Assembly (NCBI RefSeq): GCF_037203605.1
Contig: NZ_JBBDHC010000002.1
Location: 124,001 to 188,000, forward strand
Direction: 5' to 3'
Length of the DNA stretch: 64,000 bases
Source of the DNA: Denitratimonas tolerans
Lineage (GTDB): Bacteria; Pseudomonadota; Gammaproteobacteria; Xanthomonadales; Xanthomonadaceae
Numbering within the stretch: position 1 is the first letter of the stretch; each line of letters opens with the position of its first letter. Position numbers and translations under genes: made by a program. Below the pieces are notes generated by a model that was not told where the DNA came from, made no database searches, and worked only from the letters and a program-made list of their open reading frames with translations. Below, piece after piece: positions 16,990 through 25,434 of this stretch.

Positions 16990-17922
16990 ATGGCCCTGCA
17001 AGAGGTTGTCTGGATCATCGCCCTGACGGGAATCGGGCTGGTCGCACTCGGATTCCTTTTGGTCATTCTGCAGGCCGGCAAGCCTGCAGACGACGAGGCA
17101 GCACGCAGGTCCGCACGCAATGCGCGGCGGCTGCAGGCATGGCTCTTCGGCATCCTGCTGGTGGGCTTCACTGTCGGCACCTGGGCGACGCTGCGCCACT
17201 ATCCGATTCCACACCAGAAAAAACCGCTCGCGGCCCAGCAGGTCGTCGACGTGGTGGGGCGACAGTGGTCCTGGCAGATCACGCCATCGACCGTCGAGGC
17301 CGGCAGCGCCGTGGAGTTCCGCGTCACCAGCGCGGATGTCAACCACGGGTTCGCGCTGTACTCGCCGGACGGCCGCATCGTGAGCCAGACCCAGGCGATG
17401 CCCGGCTACACCAACAAGCTGCTGCACACCTTCGACACCCCGGGCAAGTACACGGTCATGTGCCTGGAGTATTGCGGACTGGGGCACGCCCCGATGACGG
17501 CCACGATCAACGTGGTGGCCAGCCTCGCGTCGGCGCAGCCGGCTGCAGGTGAAGCCCCCGCCGCGGGGGAGGCGGCGGCAGGCGAGCCGGTCGCCGCCAG
17601 CGGCGAACAGGTGTACGCCACGCACTGCGCGGCCTGCCACCAGCCGAGTGGCCAGGGCCTGCCGGGCATCTACCCGCCGCTGGCCGACAACGCGGCAGTC
17701 AACGACGCCGATCCGACCGCACACATCCACGCGGTGCTTTACGGGCTGCAGGGCAAGGTCATCGGCGGAGTCGCCTATCCGGTGCCCATGCAGCCGTTCA
17801 AGGACATCCTCAGCGATGAGGACATTGCCGCAGTTGTCAACCACGAGCGCAGCGCCTGGGGCAACCACGGTGACCCGGTCACGCCGGCACAGGTGACAGC
17901 GCTGCGCAGCGCGGGCCAATAA
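16990..17922 (+). CDS. norS: heme-copper oxidoreductase subunit II: CuA domain fused to cytochrome c (sNOR NorS-like)
   Basis: A 310-residue electron-entry subunit. Two N-terminal membrane helices (about residues 6-27 and 51-66) anchor a periplasmic cupredoxin domain with a complete CuA site: His119, Cys158, Glu160, Cys162, His166 and Met169 (CLEYCGLGHAPM). An Ala/Gly/Glu-rich linker (about 180-203) leads to a cytochrome c domain with the heme site CAACH (213-217) and a probable Met267 ligand. The ATG follows aggggag. It is followed 11 bases later by subunit I. The gene symbol is assigned from the norS-norY-senC-orf1 order known in ammonia oxidisers; an oxygen-reductase subunit II is the alternative. 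Confidence 0.75.
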   Translation: MALQEVVWIIALTGIGLVALGFLLVILQAGKPADDEAARRSARNARRLQAWLFGILLVGFTVGTWATLRHYPIPHQKKPLAAQQVVDVVGRQWSWQITPSTVEAGSAVEFRVTSADVNHGFALYSPDGRIVSQTQAMPGYTNKLLHTFDTPGKYTVMCLEYCGLGHAPMTATINVVASLASAQPAAGEAPAAGEAAAGEPVAASGEQVYATHCAACHQPSGQGLPGIYPPLADNAAVNDADPTAHIHAVLYGLQGKVIGGVAYPVPMQPFKDILSDEDIAAVVNHERSAWGNHGDPVTPAQVTALRSAGQ

Positions 17923-17933
17923 GGGGGTCGACC

Positions 17934-19442
17934 ATGGCATCACTCACCCTGTATCCCGAAGAAGAGCGCCTGCGCGGCGGGGAACGCGTGGCGTTCAACT
18001 GGTACATGATCAGCGCGGCGATCCTGCTGGTGCTGATGATGACCTTCGGCGTGACCATGCGCATGGCGCAGGCGCGCTGGATCGGCGTGCCGCCGGACTG
18101 GTTCTACAAGCTGCTGTCGATGCACGGTGCCGGCATGGTCGGCACCATGGGCATGGTGACGATGGGGGTGATGTGGTACTTCCTGCGCAAGTACGTGCGC
18201 CTGCACCTGTGGGCCTTCGTCGCCAATTACGTCCTTTTCCTGATCGGGGCGCTGTGCATCATCGCCTCGATCTTCCTGGGCAACTACGGCGGGCTGTGGA
18301 CCTTCCTGTATCCGCTGCCCACCAGCAGCATGGGCCTGTGGACGCCCGGCGCGGCGGCGCTGTTCATGCTGGGCTACCTGTTCATCGGCGTCGGCGCGCT
18401 GCTGTTCTACTTCGACGCGGCCGCAGCCATCATCAAGGTGCACGGCAACCTGGGGCGCGCGCTGGGCCTGCAGTGGCTGTTCGGCGGCACCATCGATTCG
18501 GATCATCCCAAGACCGTGGTGGCCAGCACCATGGTGATCATCGCCAACTCGATCGGCATCATCGCCGGTGCCGTGGTGCTGGTGATGGGACTGGTCAACA
18601 TCTACTTCCCGCAGGTCACGCTCGACGCGCTGCTGGCCAAGAACCTGATCTACTGGTTCGGGCACATGTACATCAATGCCACGATCTACATGGGCGTGAT
18701 CGTCGTCTACGCGCTGCTGCCGCGCTACACGCAGAAGCCCTATCCCATCTCGCGTCCGTTCCTGTGGTCGTGGGCGGTAAGCACGGTGTTCGTGATCGTC
18801 GTCTTCCCGCACCACCTGCTGATGGACTTCGCCCAGCCGCGCTGGCTGTCGATCATGGGCCAGGTGGTGTCCTGGGGCGCGGGATTCCCGGTTTTCCTGG
18901 TGACCGTCTATGGCGCGCTCACCAACCTCTACCAGTCCAACATCCGCTGGAACCTGCCCTCCAGGCTCATGATCCTTGCGATGTTCGGCTGGGCGGCCGG
19001 CATCGTCCCGGCGATCCTCGACGGCACGATCCGCAACAACCTGGTGATGCACAACACCCAGTGGGTGCCGGGGCATTTCCACTTCTACCTGCTGATCGGC
19101 GTGCTGCCGATGTGCCTGGCGCTGATGTTCCACGTCATGGGACGGCGCAGCGATGAGCAGGTGCCGCCGAACTCGACCGCGGACAACCTGATCGGCCTGG
19201 CCATGCTGCTGGTCGGCGGGCTGACTCTCGCGTTCTCCTTCCTGCGCGGCGGCCTCGACAGCGTCGCCCGGCGCATGGACGTGCATCTGGATGCCTGGCT
19301 CGGTTCCGATGTGGCCGGCGCGATCGGCGGAAGCCTGGTCCTGCTGGCGATGCTGTACTTCGCGATCCGGATCACGGCGGGCCTCTTGCGCAAGCCGGCG
19401 GCGGGAGGATCCGGTGCGGGTGCTGCGGACGCTGCTGGCTAG
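17934..19442 (+). CDS. norY: heme-copper oxidoreductase subunit I, sNOR NorY-like
   Basis: A 502-residue protein with about 12 membrane helices. The metal ligands are all visible: His64 (SMHGAGM, low-spin heme), His244 (WFGHMYIN, CuB), His293-His294 (FPHHLL, CuB) and His381/His383 in GHFHFYL for the hemes. In oxygen reductases the position four residues after the first CuB histidine is the cross-linked Tyr (GHPxVY); here it is Asn248. This substitution, with the gene order, points to the sNOR class of nitric oxide reductases rather than a B-type cytochrome oxidase. The catalytic assignment is inference. senC starts 29 bases before its stop. Confidence 0.75.
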   Translation: MASLTLYPEEERLRGGERVAFNWYMISAAILLVLMMTFGVTMRMAQARWIGVPPDWFYKLLSMHGAGMVGTMGMVTMGVMWYFLRKYVRLHLWAFVANYVLFLIGALCIIASIFLGNYGGLWTFLYPLPTSSMGLWTPGAAALFMLGYLFIGVGALLFYFDAAAAIIKVHGNLGRALGLQWLFGGTIDSDHPKTVVASTMVIIANSIGIIAGAVVLVMGLVNIYFPQVTLDALLAKNLIYWFGHMYINATIYMGVIVVYALLPRYTQKPYPISRPFLWSWAVSTVFVIVVFPHHLLMDFAQPRWLSIMGQVVSWGAGFPVFLVTVYGALTNLYQSNIRWNLPSRLMILAMFGWAAGIVPAILDGTIRNNLVMHNTQWVPGHFHFYLLIGVLPMCLALMFHVMGRRSDEQVPPNSTADNLIGLAMLLVGGLTLAFSFLRGGLDSVARRMDVHLDAWLGSDVAGAIGGSLVLLAMLYFAIRITAGLLRKPAAGGSGAGAADAAG

Positions 19443-20031
19443 CCTTCTGATCGTCGCCGCAGGGATCGCAACGCTCGCCGCGGTTACCCACGGATTTCGC
19501 GCATTCACTGTGGAAGGCGCACGGCGGATCGCCGTGAGCGAGCACCCGCGCGCGCTGCCGGCGGCCTCGCTGCAGACCGCCGGCGGCGACACCATCGAAC
19601 TGGCCAGCCTGCACGGCCGCTGGCTGCTGGTGGACTTCATCTACACCCGATGCCTCACGTACTGTTCGGTGCAGGGCAACGAGTTCGCGCGCCTCGAAAC
19701 GCGGCTTTCCGGACCGATAGCGGACGGCAGGGTCGCGCTGCTGAGCATCAGCTTCGACCCGTCGCACGACGATCCCGCGCAGCTCGCCGACTACCAGCGC
19801 CGCTCGCGCAATCAGGGCCCCGGCTGGATCGCGGCGCGGCCGACGAAGGCGGGCGAACTCGATGCGCTGATGCGCTCGTTCGGCGTCATCGCGATCCCGG
19901 ACGGACTCGACGGCTACGTCCACAACGCGGCGATCAACGTGGTGGATCCCGCCGGCCGACTGGTCGCGATCCTGGACTGGAACGACGCCGCCGCAGCCGA
20001 ACGCTACGTGCGTGCGCGGCTGCAACCATGA
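19414..20031 (+). CDS. senC: SCO1/SenC family copper chaperone
   Basis: A 205-residue membrane-anchored thioredoxin-fold protein. The start is a GTG at 19414 with gggagga just upstream, overlapping norY by 29 bases. An N-terminal helix (LLASLLIVAAGIATLAAV) is followed by the copper-binding motif DFIYTRCLTYCSVQG (Cys-x3-Cys) and the distal His in DGYVHNAAINVVD. SCO proteins deliver copper to the CuA centre of subunit II, which fits the CuA domain encoded two genes upstream. It overlaps the next gene by four bases (ATGA). Confidence 0.92.
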   Translation: MRVLRTLLASLLIVAAGIATLAAVTHGFRAFTVEGARRIAVSEHPRALPAASLQTAGGDTIELASLHGRWLLVDFIYTRCLTYCSVQGNEFARLETRLSGPIADGRVALLSISFDPSHDDPAQLADYQRRSRNQGPGWIAARPTKAGELDALMRSFGVIAIPDGLDGYVHNAAINVVDPAGRLVAILDWNDAAAAERYVRARLQP

Positions 20032-20612
20032 TGACCACCTCGACAAACCGGCGCGCGTGGGCGGGCCTGCTGCTGTGGGGCCTGCTCGCGCTGCCGCCGG
20101 TGCGGCACGCGCTCGAATCCACCATGACGCTGCACATGCTGGCGCAGATTCCGCTGCTGGCCGTGGCGGGATCGCTGCTGGCGGGCGCGCTGCCGCCGCG
20201 CGTCGCGGTGGCGGTGGCGCGCTGGGATGCCGGCGGCATCTGTGGTTTCCTGCTGGCATCGCTGGCCGGCCTGGTCTGGATGATCCCGCGCGCGCTGGAC
20301 GCGGCGATTGATGCGCCGATGGTTGCGGCGGCGAAGTTCCTCGCCGTCCCCGTGCTGATCGGACTGCCGCTCGCGCTGAGCTGGCCGCGCATGGGATTCG
20401 TGGTGCGCGGCGTGTTCCTGGCCGAAGCAATCGCCACCGCGTTCCGGGTCGGCTGGCTGTACCTGGCCCTGCCGCAGCGGCTGTGCGCCAACTATCTGCT
20501 TGCCGACCAGCAGCAGGTCGGCAAGGCCCTGCTTGCGGCGGGAGCGGCGCTCAGCCTGTTTCTGGCCTGGAAGCTGCTGTGGGGCAACATCAGGATCGAC
20601 GATGCGGGATAA
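20028..20612 (+). CDS. small membrane protein of the sNOR-like cluster (orf1-type)
   Basis: A 194-residue protein with about five hydrophobic helices (AWAGLLLWGLLALPPV, HMLAQIPLLAVAGSLLAGAL, ICGFLLASLAGLVWMIPRALD, FLAVPVLIGLPLALSW, ALLAAGAALSLFLAWKLLWG) and the phrase RLCANYLLADQQ. Proteins of this type occur at the end of norSY-senC clusters and beside some B-type oxidases, with no proven function. Two adjacent ATGs (20028, 20031) are possible starts; the first overlaps the senC stop. An assembly or quinol/heme-related membrane role is only a guess. Confidence 0.75.
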   Translation: MMTTSTNRRAWAGLLLWGLLALPPVRHALESTMTLHMLAQIPLLAVAGSLLAGALPPRVAVAVARWDAGGICGFLLASLAGLVWMIPRALDAAIDAPMVAAAKFLAVPVLIGLPLALSWPRMGFVVRGVFLAEAIATAFRVGWLYLALPQRLCANYLLADQQQVGKALLAAGAALSLFLAWKLLWGNIRIDDAG

Positions 20613-20761
20613 CGGTGCCGGGCCGACACCATTGGCGGCCAGTGTTTCAACGCGTGATTCCGCCATCGGCTGGAACCGGACTCAGCCGGACCTGCCGCAG
20701 CGGCGGGAAAAACTCCTTGGCGCTCATGTGCGCAAGCGCGCGGTCGCCCGAGGCCTCGATG

Positions 20762-20899
20762 CAGCCGACCGCGCGCGTAGGCCTGCCATTCGGCCTGCAT
20801 CTCCGCGAACTTCTCCGGGTGCTCGGCAGCGACGTTGCGCTGCTCCAGCGGATCTTCGCGCAGGTCGTACAGCTCCCATTCGCTCGGTCCGCAGGGCGG
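20762..20899 (-). pseudogene. C-terminal remnant of a sulfatase/arylsulfatase gene
   Basis: One minus-strand frame reads PPCGPSEWELYDLREDP, then LEQRNVAAEHPEKFAEMQAEW and QAYARGR, which matches the C-terminal tail of arylsulfatase-type proteins (WELYDLxxDPxExxNLAxxxP). Only about 46 codons of resemblance remain and there is no start; the frame then continues as Arg/Pro-rich sequence without resemblance. The fragment lies directly outside the left tRNA-Lys repeat, so it is probably debris from an earlier insertion or deletion at the same tRNA. Confidence 0.55.
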
Positions 20900-20915
20900 T
20901 GCCAGAGAGCGGGGC

Positions 20916-20973
20916 GGCGCTGCGGAATGGTGGGCCGTGATGGGATCGAACCATCGACCAATGGATTAAAAGT
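20916..20973. repeat. left 58-bp direct repeat: partial tRNA-Lys copy (attachment site)
   Basis: This 58-base block is identical to 27919-27976. Bases 20928-20973 equal the last 46 bases of the intact tRNA-Lys (from within the anticodon loop to CCA), and the remaining 12 lie just beyond the tRNA 3' end. Identity continues outward past a single mismatch to about 20909. The copy has no 5' half, so it is not a functional tRNA. This is the typical left end of an element integrated into a tRNA 3' end. Confidence 0.93.
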
Positions 20974-21091
20974 TCGCTTTGAAATCAATAAGTTATTGAA
21001 ATGCAAGCGAAGTCTTGCGAAGGCTGGTGAAGGCGAAAGAAGTTACGAATCAGCAGCTTGGCGAAGGTGCGCAGAACTGCGCGGTGTACCG

Positions 21092-21283
21092 TCAGTGTAC
21101 TTTTACGCCTTCTGGCTCACGCCAACGCCTAGTCTTGCCGTCAGGCAGAGAAGCAACCACCAGCGCCGGCTCAAGGCCGATGCCGTGCGTTCCAAGCAGC
21201 AGCCCAAACGCCTCCAAGGGATAGACGTTGGCGCCAAAGGCGCTGATCCGGGCGCGGGCTTTCGGTCTGATTCGTAGCAACAT
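21092..21283 (-). pseudogene. possible N-terminal fragment of a JAMM/Mov34-type protein
   Basis: A 63-codon frame starting at an ATG at 21283 reads LRIRPKARARISAFGANVYP, then LEAFGLLLG and VVASLPDGKTRRW. The YPxEAxGxLLG phrase is typical of JAB/Mov34/MPN metalloprotease folds. The frame stops just after it, before the catalytic HxH and Ser/Asp motifs, so the protein would be inactive. It could also be a very small true gene or chance resemblance. It lies at the left end of the island. Confidence 0.4.
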
Positions 21284-21377
21284 AGGTTTACGATACCATC
21301 AGCTACTGCAGTCAAGTCCATACGGATCGCGATTGATCCAGAACAAGCATACTTCATGATGAAACGGAAGTGAAAAT

Positions 21378-22172
21378 ATGAATATAATTTCCGTCACAGG
21401 TCTTCGCCCATTGGGTATCAAAGTGCCACAGGTCGTACGCTATATGGATAAAGCATGGGTTCAGCACTTTTTCGAAACCGGAGAACTGCTTCTAACGACT
21501 TTTCAGAATTGCAGAGTACATGAAGATGCTAGTCGCCGCGATAACGACGAAGGCGTTGCGAGGTTTAGCCTTGAAAACAACATCTCATCGATGAGTGGGA
21601 ACATTCGGGCGGGTAGCAATAGCTATATGCTCTGCGGAAGCCTGGTCGAATCAACTGAATTATCAACCAAATTTGAGGCGGATGCATATTTTCTGATCAA
21701 TGACCCAATTCAATTCGCCGACACCATTGCAAGGTGGCTGCCAGGCTTTGCAGAGGGTCATCTCGGGCCATGCATCTATCGTCCAGAACGACGAATAAAT
21801 AGAAAGGTGGATAGTCAGCTTCTTCCGGAACCACCCTTCCCAATTGATAGGCCAGAAGTGGACCCATCACAAGCAGATCTTAATGATGCGATGAACAAGC
21901 TCAGGGCCGATGCCGGAAAAAACATTCACCAGGCACTAGGATTCGACCCGCTTTTTTGCAAAGACCTCTCTTTTGCAAGTGAGGCGGAGTTTCGCTTCGT
22001 TTGGACTATTGCAGATGAAGTGAATGACAAATTGGTAATCAAGTGCCCTGCCGCAATTCAGTTCTGCAGCACACATATACCAATTAAAAAGCCCTATCAA
22101 GCAACAAGGCCCAAGGACGGTTCCGGCTTCTTTGTGGCAACCTCCACTCCTCCTTGCGAGGAGCAGTCGTAA
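21378..22172 (+). CDS. island protein of unknown function, AT-rich
   Basis: A 264-residue soluble protein with codon use unlike its surroundings (a counted block at 21661-21720 is 40 % GC). No signal peptide or membrane helix is seen. Recognisable phrases are VVRYMDKAWVQHFFETGELLL, TTFQNCRVHEDASRRDNDEGV, SYMLCGSLV, LPGFAEGHLGPCIY, and near the C-terminus FASEAEFRFVWTI with LVIKCPAAIQFC. The layout (an early FFxTGELxLTTF phrase and a late EAEFRFVW phrase) loosely recalls DUF2971-like proteins, but I cannot assign a family. It faces the restriction gene convergently. A defence role is suggested only by location. Confidence 0.8.
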   Translation: MNIISVTGLRPLGIKVPQVVRYMDKAWVQHFFETGELLLTTFQNCRVHEDASRRDNDEGVARFSLENNISSMSGNIRAGSNSYMLCGSLVESTELSTKFEADAYFLINDPIQFADTIARWLPGFAEGHLGPCIYRPERRINRKVDSQLLPEPPFPIDRPEVDPSQADLNDAMNKLRADAGKNIHQALGFDPLFCKDLSFASEAEFRFVWTIADEVNDKLVIKCPAAIQFCSTHIPIKKPYQATRPKDGSGFFVATSTPPCEEQS

Positions 22173-22367
22173 AGTTGGTTGCAAGCGGCAAACCACGTCT
22201 CTCGTTCGTTACGCTTACAGCCCTTCATCTGTATGGCTCGGAGGGTTCGACCCGACATCACTACCCAGATCATCGATGATTCCCACCGATCCAACCGCTT
22301 CGCCTTATGAGGCACGACGGCGCGACACCCCTTTCGTCGGCGCGAACGGCTCAGCCAGCCTCCTCCA

Positions 22368-24950
22368 TCAACCTCCATCCACCCACTCCGGCGCCCGCAC
22401 CTGCCAGTCGTTCTCGAACACCAGCTCACACTGGATGCTGGTTGCATCGCCAAGGTCGAGCTGCATGTCACCCACGACCTGGCCGGCGTAGTTCTCGGTC
22501 AGGAGGTCGAGCAGGTCGCTCTTGTAGCGGCTGTCGGGGTTGTCGAGGTGCTCGCCCTTGGTTTCCAGCACCAGCAGGCGCTGGTTGCCGGATGCGCCCT
22601 GCACGGCGACCACCAGGTCGGGGTAGATCTTGTGCTTGCGCCAGCCCTGCAGGCCGTACTGGCTGCGCGCCACGTTGCGGAACCACCAGCGGGTGGCGGC
22701 TTTGCCGTCGAGGTAGCAGGCGACGTTGCGTTCCAGGCGGTTCATTCCGTCTTCGGTGGCCGGTATGAACAGGCTCTTTTCGACCGGCACATTGTCCGCG
22801 TCCCGCGTCAGCAGGCGCACGGGTTTGTCCAGCATGGCATCGAACTCGCGCGGCACTTCGTAATTGCGCCCGTCGGTGTGCAGGCTGAACTGCACGCGGC
22901 CGGCCGCAATGTCCTTGCGGAAGACGTCTTCCGCCATGCGGTCGAGCTGCTCGGCCAGATACAGGCGCAGCTGATCGACGATCAGGCTGGTGCGCTGGCC
23001 GATCACTTCGACATCTACGCCTGCAGCCTGCAGTTCCTGCAACAGCCGATCCACCAGCGCCCAGGCCTGCCACGCGTTCGGAATCAGGTCGCTGATGGAT
23101 CGGCAGACGTGCGCGGTGTCGAACCCCGGAATCTCCCGCACGGTGTCGCGGTCCTCCACGCGCAGCAGTTCGCGATCACCGCTCAAGCCGATGCGCAGGA
23201 TTTGGGATGCCGCTTCATCGCCTCCCTTGGCCAAGCGCTCGGCCAGCGGCCGCATGTCGATGTCCAGAGGCTCGGTGCGGGCCAGCAGGTCCATCTCGTA
23301 GTCCAGCTCGCGCGTCGCACCGTCGTCCACCCAGCGCACCACCGGCAGGAAGATGCGCAGCTTTTCCATTCCCTTGCGGCGCTGCAAGCGCGTCGCCTCA
23401 TTCGCGCTGCCGCCGCCCGTTTCCTTCACCTGCGTGACCAGATCGCCCATGCCGTCCTGCTCCAGGCCGTTCTTGATCGCCCCCACCACGTCACGGGTCG
23501 AACTGTGCAGGCACAGCACGTAGCACTCGTCGAGCGCCGCAATGCCGGTTTTCTCCGTATCGGGCTGGCGCAGGATGCGGCCGATCAGCTGGGTAAGCGC
23601 CCCTTGGCTGCTCACTGGCGCAAGCGAGCACAGCACGTAGGCGAACGGGCAGTCCCAGCCTTCCTGCAGTGCCGACTTGGTGATGATGAAGCGCACCGGA
23701 TTGGTGGGGCTGAGCAGGTCCTGGCGCTCGGGTGACTTCAGGTCGTCGCGCTCCGCGCTCTTGATGGCCACCTCATCCTCGCGCAGGCCGAGCGTAAGCA
23801 GGTACTCGAATACGTCTTCGGCGTGGACCCGCTGGCCGTCGCGCTGCTCCCTGCCGGTACGCTCCACCTGCACCAGGCAAATCGGGCGGATGTAGCGCGC
23901 GGTATCGGCGCGCAATCGCTCTGCATCCGCGTGCAGCCCGTTGAGACGTTCCAGCGCCTCACGCACGCAGGCGCGCCAGTCGCTGCCGGCCTTCACGGCG
24001 ACGTTGATCGGCAGCTTCACCATGTTCTCGGCATCGAGCGCAGTGCCGCGCACGTCGCACAGCCAGTTGGCATAGACCGGCGGGTTCTCCCTCGGGCGAT
24101 CCGTCGGGGTGGCGGAAAGCTCCAGCACGAAGCGCGGGTTGAAGCCGTAAAGCGTGTTCATCGCAAGGGACGAATAGCCCTTGTGGCCCTCGTCGAGCAC
24201 CACCACCGGACGAATTGCCCGCAGCGCGTTGCCCAGCGAGTCCTTGACCACGAACCACTGCATCGCGACATCGCTGTAATGATCCAGATTCGGGACCTCG
24301 CGCAGCCAGCGCGCGTGGCCCTCGCGGTCGTCCGCAACCGGAAAGAAGCCGTGCACGCTGCCGCGATCCCGGAACAGGCGCAGCGACTCCTTGGTTTCCC
24401 GGTTCGCCGACTGCAGCATCAGCAGCATCACGCACAGGTTGCCGTCCACGTCGGCGCGGCTGAGCGGATCGTCCTTCTCCAGAATCCGCGTACGCCCGCC
24501 GCTGGCCTGGTCGAGCATGTGCCGATAGGGATGCTCACGGTCGCGCAGCGCCTTCCGGGTCTGCGCGTAGATCGCCTCGTTCGGGCATATCCACAGCACG
24601 AAGCCGGAGCGGGCCTCCAGCCACTTGTCGAAGATGCGCGACACGGCGGCCACGGCGAGCAGGGTCTTGCCACCGCCCGTCGGCACCTTGAGACACACGC
24701 TCGGCACCGGCCGCCCAACACCATCCACTCGCGGGCTGAACGGTACTGCGGACCGGGCCGCCGGCAGCTTGCCGCCCGCCTGCATCGCCTTCCACGCCTC
24801 AGCGGTATAGTCGGCCACCTGAATACCGATCCCTGGATTGGCGGCGGCCAGCTCGGCCTGCTTGCGCGAACGAACCGCCTGGGTCGCCAGCTCAGTCAGG
24901 TAGTCGTTCAGCGTATTCAGGACGCCTTCCTGAAAATCCTTGAATTTCAT
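22368..24950 (-). CDS. res: type III restriction enzyme, helicase-nuclease (Res) subunit
   Basis: An 860-residue superfamily 2 helicase fused to a nuclease. Helicase motifs: Walker A VPTGGGKT (about residues 89-96), motif II DEGH (253-256), motif III LSATPT, motif VI LIGRILRQP. The C-terminal PD-(D/E)xK nuclease is visible as YPDLVV (Asp about 778) and LETKG (Glu796, Lys798). Such subunits cut DNA in complex with Mod after ATP-driven communication between two unmethylated sites. The cognate mod gene is upstream on the same strand, but 1.06 kb away instead of adjacent, because a GIY-YIG gene and repeats lie between them. Confidence 0.93.
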   Translation of the reverse strand: MKFKDFQEGVLNTLNDYLTELATQAVRSRKQAELAAANPGIGIQVADYTAEAWKAMQAGGKLPAARSAVPFSPRVDGVGRPVPSVCLKVPTGGGKTLLAVAAVSRIFDKWLEARSGFVLWICPNEAIYAQTRKALRDREHPYRHMLDQASGGRTRILEKDDPLSRADVDGNLCVMLLMLQSANRETKESLRLFRDRGSVHGFFPVADDREGHARWLREVPNLDHYSDVAMQWFVVKDSLGNALRAIRPVVVLDEGHKGYSSLAMNTLYGFNPRFVLELSATPTDRPRENPPVYANWLCDVRGTALDAENMVKLPINVAVKAGSDWRACVREALERLNGLHADAERLRADTARYIRPICLVQVERTGREQRDGQRVHAEDVFEYLLTLGLREDEVAIKSAERDDLKSPERQDLLSPTNPVRFIITKSALQEGWDCPFAYVLCSLAPVSSQGALTQLIGRILRQPDTEKTGIAALDECYVLCLHSSTRDVVGAIKNGLEQDGMGDLVTQVKETGGGSANEATRLQRRKGMEKLRIFLPVVRWVDDGATRELDYEMDLLARTEPLDIDMRPLAERLAKGGDEAASQILRIGLSGDRELLRVEDRDTVREIPGFDTAHVCRSISDLIPNAWQAWALVDRLLQELQAAGVDVEVIGQRTSLIVDQLRLYLAEQLDRMAEDVFRKDIAAGRVQFSLHTDGRNYEVPREFDAMLDKPVRLLTRDADNVPVEKSLFIPATEDGMNRLERNVACYLDGKAATRWWFRNVARSQYGLQGWRKHKIYPDLVVAVQGASGNQRLLVLETKGEHLDNPDSRYKSDLLDLLTENYAGQVVGDMQLDLGDATSIQCELVFENDWQVRAPEWVDGG

Positions 24951-25434
24951 TCAGATAGCCTCAAATCTGCGGCCAGTCACCCGTTTTCTGGGCACTTGCA
25001 TCAGGCAAGGATTGCCGTACCACAGGCAGTACCTAGCCCCTTCGGACCGAACCGTCTCCGTATGGTGTGCTTGCCGGGCAATCGCCCGACTCGGCCGAAG
25101 GTGCGATGAAGGGAGCGACCATGTCGCTCCCTTTGTTTTTGGGCTCAGCGGAAATCCCATACGTCGCGCCGCTGTAGTCAGCACTCCCGCGCTCTCACCG
25201 CACGTCATTCCCGTATCCACCCTCACCGTCATTCCCGCGAAAGCGGGAATCCAGTTCTTCCGCTTTGTACGTCCATGGATTCCCGCTTTCGCGGGAATGA
25301 CGGCGGTGTTGTTTTGAATGACGGCGGTGTTTTTTGGAGTGACGGGAGTGCTCGCAGGTATGACGACCGCAAAAGGCGCGCAATCTCCCGCCTTCTCGAA
25401 GGGGGTGATTTCATGGACATGAGAAATCAGGGAT
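24951..25434. other. intergenic region between res and the GIY-YIG gene, repeat-rich
   Basis: No gene recognised. It contains a composite palindrome (25226-25303), a partial extra copy of its outer end (gtcattcccg near 25204), and a 16-base tandem duplication gaatgacggcggtgtt at 25295-25310 and 25316-25331. Confidence 0.6.
25226..25303. repeat. composite palindromic repeat, left copy
   Basis: Two 28-base arms (25226-25253 and 25276-25303) are exact reverse complements separated by 22 bases. Each arm also contains its own small hairpin (attcccgc gaaa gcgggaat). The arms are identical to those at 25842-25919, while the 22-base spacers match best when one is inverted (16 of 22), so the two copies face each other across the GIY-YIG gene. 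The gtcattcccgcgaaagcggg type of repeat is dispersed in many proteobacterial genomes. Confidence 0.93.

Noticed and set aside
17934..19442. Plain annotation as cytochrome c oxidase subunit I
   Set aside because: The cross-linked Tyr position is Asn and the gene order is that of norSY-senC-orf1; retained only as the alternative.
20928..20973. A second tRNA-Lys gene
   Set aside because: Only the 3' 46 bases are present; the acceptor 5' strand, D arm and half of the anticodon stem are missing.
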